The translations under genes and the position numbers were made by a program. The notes beneath the pieces are model-generated. The model was not told the origin of the DNA and searched no databases. It was given only the letters and a program-made list of their open reading frames with translations. DNA of 5,628 nucleotides from Candidatus Njordarchaeota archaeon (GTDB lineage Archaea > Asgardarchaeota > Njordarchaeia > Njordarchaeales > Njordarchaeaceae), in the NCBI GenBank assembly GCA_029856625.1, contig JAHKLG010000097.1, positions 1 to 5,628 on the forward strand, read 5' to 3'. Position 1 is the stretch's first letter, and each line of letters begins with the position of its first letter. Below, piece by piece: positions 1 through 4,873 of this stretch.

Positions 1-2
1 CT

Positions 3-116
3 CTTTTCTCGAATATGATAAAAGCTAGAGAAGAAGTTTACTTTCACAATACTGTTTCTGGTCTCCAGTGGGGGTATACTATGGCTATAGTATCTGTCTA
101 CTTTTTTACCAACTAA
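3..116 (+). CDS. Possible C-terminal end of an upstream gene (partial)
   Basis: The third frame is open from the window edge to a TAA at 114-116, giving 37 residues that end in a hydrophobic stretch (YTMAIVSVYFF) before a short polar end. The other two + frames close within the first 30 bases. No family is recognisable and the start lies outside the window, unless the ATG at 15 is used, in which case no ribosome site is visible. A six-T run at 102-107 falls inside its last codons and could end transcription. An open frame this short can arise by chance, so this is a weak call. Confidence 0.3.
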   Translation, partial: LFSNMIKAREEVYFHNTVSGLQWGYTMAIVSVYFFTN

Positions 117-127
117 AGCTTAAAAAT
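111..127 (+). promoter_or_regulatory. TATA-like box for the structured RNA
   Basis: The stretch TTAAAAAT at 120-127 is preceded by purine-rich ACTAAAG, which fits an archaeal BRE plus TATA box. Its centre lies about 26 bp upstream of position 150, almost exactly where the long RNA stem begins, as expected for an archaeal start site. This spacing is the main reason to assign the RNA to the + strand. Confidence 0.5.
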
Positions 128-149
128 CAGAGCGAGAAGAATAGAATAA

Positions 150-260
150 GTGGGCCAGGGGGCGGGAAGTCCAGATGATCGTAACCGGGCTAGCTGATCT
201 CTGATGAGTGGATTGACAGGAGAGGACTCAGGCCCACCCGATACCCCCTGGCCCGTATGA
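150..260 (+). ncRNA. Candidate structured non-coding RNA, family unassigned
   Basis: About 103 bases with roughly 63% G+C stand out from AT-rich surroundings, a known hallmark of RNA genes in AT-rich hyperthermophiles. The ends pair perfectly: 152-162 (GGGCCAGGGGG) with 244-254 (CCCCCTGGCCC), 11 bp. Inside, 163-166 (CGGG) can pair with 237-240 (CCCG), leaving ATA bulged at 241-243, and 168-172 (AGTCC) with 224-228 (GGACT). An inner hairpin pairs 172-175 with 200-203 and 177-180 with 196-199, around a bulged T176 and a 15-base loop. There are C/D-like boxes: ATGAT at 175-179, CTGA at 194-197 and CTGATGA at 201-207. The first has a 5-of-7 match to a C box, and a final D box would have to be CTCA at 227-230, which clashes with the inner stem. 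A TATA-like box upstream and a T-run downstream suggest its own transcript. No open frame of note covers it. It is not a tRNA, 5S RNA or recognisable RNase P RNA. Confidence 0.6.
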
Positions 261-265
261 TTTTT
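244..265 (+). terminator. Probable T-run terminator of the structured RNA
   Basis: The 3' arm of the closing stem (244-254) is followed six bases later by five T residues at 261-265. Archaeal polymerase terminates at T-rich tracts, and the preceding strong stem would add to the effect. Confidence 0.4.
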
Positions 266-270
266 GCATA
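257..270 (+). repeat. Direct repeat copy 1 (ATGATTTTTGCATA)
   Basis: ATGATTTTTGCATA here matches ATGATATTTTTGCATA at 571-586 apart from a two-base insertion, with TTTTTGCATA (261-270 and 577-586) identical. The two copies bracket the palindrome-rich region and the recombinase stub, about 315 bp apart. This copy also forms the T-run after the structured RNA. Similarity this short in AT-rich DNA may be chance. Confidence 0.3.
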
Positions 271-461
271 AGATACTATCTTAATATAGTTTCTTCATAT
301 ATACCGCTAATATATACTGCTATTAAAGTTTTCCTTTAATTTCTGTTAAGGGAAATTTTTAAAGGCGGCAAAAACGCCCGTTTCTGCCTAGGCTCAATAG
401 TAAAACAAAAATAAGTTTTGTTCAATATAATTGGGCATAAATTTTTGCTTTTGGTGTCTTT
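266..461. other. Non-coding AT-rich region with clustered inverted repeats
   Basis: No credible gene lies in these 196 bases. They contain several short perfect inverted repeats. TAAGATA-C-TATCTTA at 269-283 is a 15-bp palindrome with one central base. ATTAAAG/CTTTAAT at 322-340 has 7-bp arms and a 5-base loop. GGCG/CGCC at 364-378 has a 7-base loop. GCCTAGGC at 386-393 is a perfect palindrome. AACAAAA/TTTTGTT at 404-422 has 7-bp arms and a 5-base loop. The region lies between the structured RNA and the recombinase fragment. It could be a tandem regulatory region, a recombination site or the remains of an element; the sequence does not decide. Confidence 0.5.
350..363 (+). promoter_or_regulatory. 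BRE/TATA-type promoter upstream of the recombinase fragment
   Basis: GGGAAA at 350-355 followed by TTTTTAAA at 356-363 is a good archaeal BRE plus TATA match. Transcription would start near 385-387, at the GCCTAGGC palindrome, leaving a leader of about 75 bases before the ATG at 462. A weaker alternative TATA-like stretch, ATAAATTT at 437-444, would place the start near that ATG. Confidence 0.4.
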
Positions 462-545
462 ATGCGGAAAGCAGTTGCTTATCTAAGGATATCGAGAGAA
501 GACGAAAATTCTGAGAATCAGGAAAACGCAATAAAAATTGTCTGA
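462..545 (+). pseudogene. Serine recombinase (resolvase) N-terminal fragment
   Basis: The ATG at 462 opens a 27-residue frame beginning MRKAVAYLRISREDEN and running on through ENQENAI to a TGA at 543-545. This is the N-terminus of the serine recombinase catalytic domain. Known family members share the Y-x-R-(V/I)-S motif, in which the Ser is the nucleophile attacking DNA and the Arg lies in the active site. Here they are Y7, R9 and S11, followed by the usual N-Q at 19-20. GGTG at 453-456 supplies a ribosome site 5 bases before the ATG, so the start looks intact. Homology stops near residue 24. The same frame downstream has further stops at 585 and 609, and the other frames show no recombinase sequence either. 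The rest of the catalytic domain and the DNA-binding region are gone. It is best read as the 5' stub of a deleted recombinase gene from a mobile element. The 27-residue product could not be an active enzyme. Confidence 0.65.
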
Positions 546-570
546 GCAAAGTTTTTTACAATTCTAACTA

Positions 571-586
571 ATGATATTTTTGCATA
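571..586 (+). repeat. Direct repeat copy 2 (ATGATATTTTTGCATA)
   Basis: This is the second copy of the repeat at 257-270. It lies between the recombinase stub and the 94-residue gene. Its ATATTTTT portion (574-581) could also serve as a TATA box for the gene at 618, placing transcription start near 603. Confidence 0.3.
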
Positions 587-607
587 GAATGGTATTGATT
601 TTATTGA

Positions 608-614
608 GTGAGGT
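608..614 (+). promoter_or_regulatory. Ribosome binding site for the 94-residue gene
   Basis: GTGAGGT at 608-614 is a good Shine-Dalgarno match ending 3 bases before the ATG at 618. The frame also has stops just upstream at 585 and 609, so this ATG is the only sensible start. Confidence 0.6.
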
Positions 615-617
615 ATT

Positions 618-902
618 ATGGTTAAAGTTTCCGAGTTCAGAAGGATAGTAAGAGAGGGTTCTCCCCCGTTTAAGATTATTTATGAGACGGAGGAAGGTAG
701 TGGAGAAGAGGAGATAATGAGTGCGAAGGATGTTTTAGGAAAAATAAAGGAATTATTTGGTGGGTCGCTTAGGGGAGCAAAAATTGAGGTGAGTGAGAGG
801 GATTCCACGACCGAAGTTCTAATATACAAGACTAAAGGCCCTAGAGTACGGCTGATCTTTAAGCGACATAAGCAGTTATCGCTGGTAAGCTTCTTTCAAT
901 AG
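618..902 (+). CDS. Small hypothetical protein, 94 residues
   Basis: I do not recognise this protein. It is small and highly charged, with no signal peptide, membrane segment or metal-binding cluster. Residues 1-25 and 55-85 have alternating hydrophobic character typical of strands (FKIIYE, AKIEV, TEVLIYK, VRLIF). The middle (about 36-47, AKDVLGKIKELF) looks like one amphipathic helix, so a compact alpha/beta fold is likely. An acidic patch (ETEEGSGEEEI) lies around residues 23-33, and the C-terminus is basic, then hydrophobic. The start is set by a GTGAGGT ribosome site and upstream in-frame stops. The HAD phosphatase gene begins 10 bases after its stop, so the two are very likely co-transcribed. 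That gives no firm hint of function. It begins directly after the recombinase stub and in the same frame, but shows no resemblance to recombinases. Confidence 0.7.
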   Translation: MVKVSEFRRIVREGSPPFKIIYETEEGSGEEEIMSAKDVLGKIKELFGGSLRGAKIEVSERDSTTEVLIYKTKGPRVRLIFKRHKQLSLVSFFQ

Positions 903-912
903 TGGTGTATGT

Positions 913-1590
913 ATGCTACTTATAATATTTGATCTAGACGGGACATTAATAGAAACTGATTTCAGGAATTTAAAGGAGGCTAGGAGAAAGGCTGCAAATT
1001 TTCTCCGTGAGAAATATGGAGTGGATATATCCCCGTCTCCGCCATTCTTCATGAAGCTCTTCAATACCATAAAGGAAATTTCGCGAAGAACTGGTACTGA
1101 TGGAGCAATTATAAGAAGACAAATTTACAAGATTATAGAGGAATATGAGTTAAAGAACGTAGAGAAATTTCGCCCCCTCGCAGATCTTAGGGCATTGTTC
1201 AAGTGTCTTCGAGAACGAGGAATAAGAATTGCTATTCTTACATCAAATAGTAGAAAATTCGCCGAAACCGTTTTAGATAAATTAGGTATTAAGAAGTATA
1301 TCGACTTAGTTTTGACGCGAGACGATATAGAACGGCCTAAACCGTTTCCAGATGGGATTTTAGAGATATGCAAGAGACTGGGGGTGAAAAAGGAAAATAC
1401 TATAATGATTGGTGATACTCCAATAGATATGGAAACAGCAAAAAACGCGGGAGTACGGGCTATTGGATTGAGTTTTCATTATACAGAAGAAGAACTGAAG
1501 AAAAAAGGAGCAGACCTCGTTTTAAATAAATTAAACTGCAAAGAACTCCTAAACGTAATATGTAATAAGGTTATAATAAATGATACTTAA
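913..1590 (+). CDS. HAD-superfamily hydrolase, phosphoglycolate phosphatase-like
   Basis: The 225-residue product is a cytosolic HAD-family phosphatase that should use an aspartyl-phosphate intermediate and Mg2+. All four family motifs are visible. Motif I is DLDGT at 7-11, with D7 the nucleophile and D9 the general acid/base. Motif II is the Thr/Ser of ILTSNS (T110/S111). Motif III is K143 in RPKP. Motif IV is IGDTPID at 166-172, with acidic residues D168 and D172. The largely helical stretch from about 16 to 88, between motifs I and II, is a C1-type cap, which places it in subfamily I near phosphoglycolate phosphatase and related small-molecule phosphatases. The length is normal. The substrate cannot be read from the sequence; phosphoglycolate is only the commonest label for this group. 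GGTG at 904-907 lies 5 bases before the ATG. It follows the 94-residue gene by 10 bases and meets the moeA-type gene tail to tail, with 16 bp between stop codons. Confidence 0.9.
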   Translation: MLLIIFDLDGTLIETDFRNLKEARRKAANFLREKYGVDISPSPPFFMKLFNTIKEISRRTGTDGAIIRRQIYKIIEEYELKNVEKFRPLADLRALFKCLRERGIRIAILTSNSRKFAETVLDKLGIKKYIDLVLTRDDIERPKPFPDGILEICKRLGVKKENTIMIGDTPIDMETAKNAGVRAIGLSFHYTEEELKKKGADLVLNKLNCKELLNVICNKVIINDT

Positions 1591-1606
1591 GTTAGGATAA
1601 AAGGAT

Positions 1607-3529
1607 CTATCTCAATTCTGTGGTTAATCTGTTCTTATCTCGTATCCTTCTTATTTTGTCTAGAAAAGATATGACCAATTTATTGTCGTTGTCTTTTCTT
1701 ATGATAAAATCTACTTTTTCTTTAGCAAATAGGATTAAGTCAACAGGGTACATTTCCGCTATTTCTCTGGGAGCTAAGCAGTAATCAGCCTTACCCTGCT
1801 GTACTGCCAGGATTGATGAATTTTCTGTTCGGTACTCATCAAAGTATCCAGAGATACGCTTGATTAGCTCATTTAATTCAATACCCTTTTCCTTAGCCAT
1901 CTGCATGAGGAAGTAATCCAGCAACTCCCTATAATTGCTCCCCCTCTCTCTATTAGCAATTCTTAATTTCTTCTCTATCGCAGATCTAAGGTCTCTAACT
2001 CTGTGAGGATTTCCCTTGGAAAGAACGATACATACATCACGCCTAAACCCCTCTATTAATTGAAGCCCCTTACTAATGAGGAGATGGGTATTATAGGATC
2101 CGCTTTCTTTGTCAATCAGGTTAACGCAAGCAATATCAGCTTCCCCTGCTAAGACGGCATTTACAGCTGTTACAGGGTTCGCCTTTATGTATTTTATCCG
2201 AATTCCTGGAGTCTCGTTCACCATTTTATTAATTATTTCTTCTATTATCAGTGATCTAGGACCTATTATGACTAAGTCAGGTAAACGAGTTTTATCATCA
2301 AAGATTTTTGCTGAGACAATTGCATCCTCCTTTAGGTAATCTACATTTTCTGGAATCTCGAAAAAACCTTCAGCAGAAGCAAGTGTTGTGATAGCGCCAG
2401 AAACAGTGGATATTGGATATCCTATCAATTCATCACCTAATCTATGAATGGAAACAGTCTTAAATAATCGTCTGCCTTTCTCCCCAATAACTCTACGGGT
2501 GATCCTTACAGTCAATTCTTTCCCAGAATATTCGGGTAGTCCAGCTATCTTCCTGAGAATTGGAGCCACGAATGTTCTGAAAGCTATTAGAGAGGATGTT
2601 GGAAAGCCTGGTAATCCAAAAACTGGTTTACCCTTAACTACAGCTAGTATTACTGGTTTTCCAGGTTTACTCTTTACTCCATGAACAATTACTCCCGGTT
2701 CTCCGAGTTCGTTGATTATTCGGTAAAGCATATCGGAATAACCAGCTGAGGAGCTTCCAGAAGTAATAATCATATCACAACTATGCAATGCGCTAGTTAG
2801 TTTTGCTTTGATATCCTCTGGATCATCTCTCGCTATTCCAATTATTATTGGTTCTCCTCCATTCTCAATGACGCTAGTTGCAAGCGTATAAGTATTTACG
2901 TCATAGATTTTTCCAGGAGCGAGTTCTTGACCGGGAGGTATTAATTCATTTCCAATACTTATGATTCCCACTTTAGGTTTTCTATAAACACGTACCTTGG
3001 AATATCCTATGGCAGCAAGCACACCTATATCGCGGGGCGTTAATAAGTACCCCTTTCTTAACAAAATTTCCCCACGACCAATATCAGAACCAGCATATTG
3101 TATATTAGCTCCAGGGCTTACACGACGATAGACAAGCAACCACCCATCTTCCTCTTCAGTATATTCTACAGGAACAACAGCATTTGCTCCAGCAGGAATC
3201 TCAGCACCAGTATCAACTTCTATCGCTAATCCCTTGTCAATTCTTTTCCTTGGTTTCTCCCCTGTTCTCACACGCTCTATGATCCTAAGCTTAACAGGTT
3301 TAACCTCAGAAGCTGGATAAGTATCTTCAGCCCTAACAGCATAACCATCTACAATGGATCTATCGAATGTAGGCACATCAATAGGAGCCCTAACATCCTC
3401 AGCCAATACCCTATTTAGAGCATCTAGAATGGGTACTTCCTCAACACTAAGAGGTCTTGGCTCGAAAAATTTCAAGAATTTCCTCCTCGTATCCTCAATC
3501 GATAGGAGCTCTCTAAAAATTTTCCTCAT
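1607..3529 (-). CDS. moeA: MoeA with C-terminal binding-protein-like (LysR-substrate-type) domain
   Basis: The 640-residue product (643 if the GTG at 3538 is used) joins two domains; positions below count from that GTG. Residues 1-415 are a complete MoeA, the enzyme that inserts molybdate (or tungstate) into adenylylated molybdopterin to finish the cofactor. Visible marks are DVPTFDRSIVDGYAVRAED (54-72), EVDTGAEIPAGANAVVPVE (107-125), GNEL (196-199), DMIITSGSSSAG (255-266), KPGKP (291-295) and LPGFPTSS (309-316). The usual GG(V/T)S loop reads GSSS here. Residues about 420-640 match the PBP-like domain found fused to archaeal MoeA (for example in Methanocaldococcus) and to some regulators. They include GEADIACVNLIDKESGSYN (465-483), GFRRD (497-501), NRERGSNYRELLDYFL (529-544) and QQGKADYCLA (580-589). 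That domain probably senses a small ligand such as the metal oxyanion or cofactor. The ATG at 3529 is preferred because GGTG lies 6 bases before it. The gene overlaps the interrupted moeA upstream by 17 bases, so translation is probably coupled. Confidence 0.92.
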   Translation of the reverse strand: MRKIFRELLSIEDTRRKFLKFFEPRPLSVEEVPILDALNRVLAEDVRAPIDVPTFDRSIVDGYAVRAEDTYPASEVKPVKLRIIERVRTGEKPRKRIDKGLAIEVDTGAEIPAGANAVVPVEYTEEEDGWLLVYRRVSPGANIQYAGSDIGRGEILLRKGYLLTPRDIGVLAAIGYSKVRVYRKPKVGIISIGNELIPPGQELAPGKIYDVNTYTLATSVIENGGEPIIIGIARDDPEDIKAKLTSALHSCDMIITSGSSSAGYSDMLYRIINELGEPGVIVHGVKSKPGKPVILAVVKGKPVFGLPGFPTSSLIAFRTFVAPILRKIAGLPEYSGKELTVRITRRVIGEKGRRLFKTVSIHRLGDELIGYPISTVSGAITTLASAEGFFEIPENVDYLKEDAIVSAKIFDDKTRLPDLVIIGPRSLIIEEIINKMVNETPGIRIKYIKANPVTAVNAVLAGEADIACVNLIDKESGSYNTHLLISKGLQLIEGFRRDVCIVLSKGNPHRVRDLRSAIEKKLRIANRERGSNYRELLDYFLMQMAKEKGIELNELIKRISGYFDEYRTENSSILAVQQGKADYCLAPREIAEMYPVDLILFAKEKVDFIIRKDNDNKLVISFLDKIRRIRDKNRLTTELR

Positions 3530-4802
3530 CCCATACACCGATTCTATCCCGAAGTAATATAACTTCTACAGCTTCTCCTACTTCGAAGCCTTCCTTATCC
3601 TCTGGAACGATGACGAGTCCGTCAGCTTTAACGATGCTAGAGAGTACACCAGCACCTCCCGTTCTAATTGGATAAGCAAAATACTTATTATCTTTACGAA
3701 CCACCCTTACTCTCACAAAATGTTTAATTCCAGGTTTAGAAGGAATTCTTTTAGCAGTTTCTGCCACTATTATTCTGGGGATATAAAATCCCCGCAGACC
3801 AGATATTTTCTCAATTGTAGGTTTGGCGAATAAGATGAATCCTAAAAAAGCGGCTACTGGAGGACCTGGTAGCGAGATTATGGGAAAACCATTTATCGTG
3901 GATAAAATGATAGGTTTTCCTGGTCTCATACTAACTCCATGAACGATGATTTCTGAACCCTTAATGCTTCTCAGAGAATATATAATTAGATCATATTCTC
4001 CGAGGCTGGTTCCTCCCAGAGTACTGAGTATTTCTCAAAATACCATGGCTTCTAATATTTTTTTCTTGATATCATTTACCTCATCCTTAGCAATCCCTAA
4101 ATCAATCACGTCACAATAGTTCTGGACAAGTAATTTCTTGATCATTATTCTACTACTATCTATCACTCTCCCTAAATTAACTAATTCATCCTCTCTAGCA
4201 TCGTCTACAAGCTCGTTTCCACAAGAGAAAATAGCAATCCTCGGTCTCCTAAATACTTTAACCTGCTTAACAAGCGCACTTTTCAATATAGCCACATCCC
4301 ACGGGGAAATTCTTATACCCCGCTTAAGCAATAAATCACCACGCCTAATGTCCTCTCCTCGCTTTGAGACATTCTCATAGGGAGCAACACTCTTAAGCAC
4401 ATAGATACGTTCCCCCTTCTCTTCGACGAATTCACATGGCACGACAGCATTAGTTCCCTTAGGCATTTTAGCTCCAGTATCCACTTTAACAGCCTCGCCG
4501 GATTTTACAGAGCCAGAAAAAGGTAAACCCACTACCGACTTACCAATGATTCTTAGAATGATAGGGTTCTCCTCAGACGCACTAAAAATATCCTCAGCTC
4601 TAACTGCATAACCATCCATAGCTGCCCTATCGAAGGGAGGTACATCAACTGAGGCGTAAACGTCTTCAGCAAGAATAAAGCCGAGAGATTCTAAAACATC
4701 AATATTGAGGACCTCAAGAGCTCTGGTCCTGATCTTCGATAGAAATAATCTCAAGGCATCATCACACTTCACAGTTTTTCCTTTAAGAAATTCTTCCAAC
4801 AA
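3513..4802 (-). pseudogene. moeA: Second moeA, full length but interrupted by an in-frame TGA
   Basis: This is a stand-alone MoeA of 429 codons, close to the family's usual 400 or so, split by one TGA at codon 256 (4037-4035). The part before it (255 residues) carries DVPPFDRAAMDGYAVRAED (53-71), VDTGAKMPKGTNAVVPCE (107-124), RRGDLLLKRG (153-162) and GNEL (195-198). The part after it continues in the same frame with ILSTLGGTSLGEYD (258-271), the HGV..RPGKP motif (M292-P297), LPGPPVAAF (from about 311) and a normal C-terminal beta domain. No frameshift or other stop is present. If the two parts are read separately, neither holds the whole active site. The start is TTG, at 4802 or 4799, behind the strong site TGAGGGGG; no ATG gives the full N-terminal domain. 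The cause may be a recent nonsense mutation, recoding of UGA, or a base error. The intact MoeA fusion downstream may cover the function. Confidence 0.85.
4028..4043 (-). other. Hairpin enclosing the in-frame TGA
   Basis: On the coding strand the sequence is GTATTT-TGAG-AAATAC, a perfect 6-bp stem with the TGA codon in its four-base loop. The stem is AT-rich and weak at high temperature, so a role in recoding is doubtful, but the symmetry centred on the anomalous codon is worth recording. Confidence 0.4.
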
Positions 4803-4873
4803 TACCCCCTCACAATGTTAATTCTTCCTAGAGAAGAATATCCTAGATCTCTTAAAGATCTATATGAGAAGGA
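4803..4873 (-). promoter_or_regulatory. Promoter/operator region before the interrupted moeA
   Basis: This 71-bp gap holds two perfect inverted repeats with the same geometry, 7-bp arms and a 5-base loop: TAGATCT/AGATCTA at 4844-4862 and ATTCTTC/GAAGAAT at 4821-4839. On the - strand the loop of the first reads TTAAG and, with flanking bases, resembles a TATA box centred near 4853. Transcription would then start near 4826, inside the second repeat. A leader of roughly 25 bases would follow, with the ribosome site TGAGGGGG (4812-4805) just before the TTG start. A repressor binding the palindromes would block both TBP and the start site. The same repeats could instead be RNA hairpins ending the upstream transcript. 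Confidence 0.4.

Noticed and set aside
173..230. Standard box C/D guide RNA
   Set aside because: The first C box matches 5 of 7 positions, the final D box would be CTCA, and using it would break a stable inner helix. It is kept only as a possibility in the RNA entry.
152..254. tRNA, because a seven-base acceptor-like pairing GGGCCAG/CTGGCCC closes the structure
   Set aside because: There is no T-arm with GTTCGA-like sequence, no D-arm pattern and no anticodon arm; the stem runs on to 11 bp.
150..260. RNase P RNA, because of GGGAAGTCC near the 5' side and GATGA...ACAGGA near the 3' side
   Set aside because: These resemble conserved regions I and V only loosely, the spacing between the P4-like pairing and the closing helix is wrong, there is no P3, and about 105 bases is too short.
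546..617. Continuation of the recombinase after the stop, since NGIDFIE appears in the same frame
   Set aside because: The stretch has two more stops and only chance-level resemblance to the recombinase segment expected here; no frame shows a convincing match.
1125..1373. Open frames opposite or within the larger genes (for example 876-1070 and 1125-1373 on -, 2109-2339, 2448-2684, 3354-3557, 4138-4380 and 4815-5060 on +)
   Set aside because: They lie antisense to genes with clear protein motifs, have no ribosome sites of note and no recognisable content.
3513..3929. An independent 138-residue MoeA C-terminal gene starting at ATG 3929
   Set aside because: The frame runs on upstream into the GGTSLGEYD loop and the rest of MoeA, so the ATG is an internal Met of the RPGKP motif. 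A GGAG sits before it but looks incidental.
4035..4040. Frameshift in moeA from the short A/T run
   Set aside because: The frame is the same before and after the TGA and both sides match MoeA, so this is a base substitution or recoding, not an insertion or deletion.
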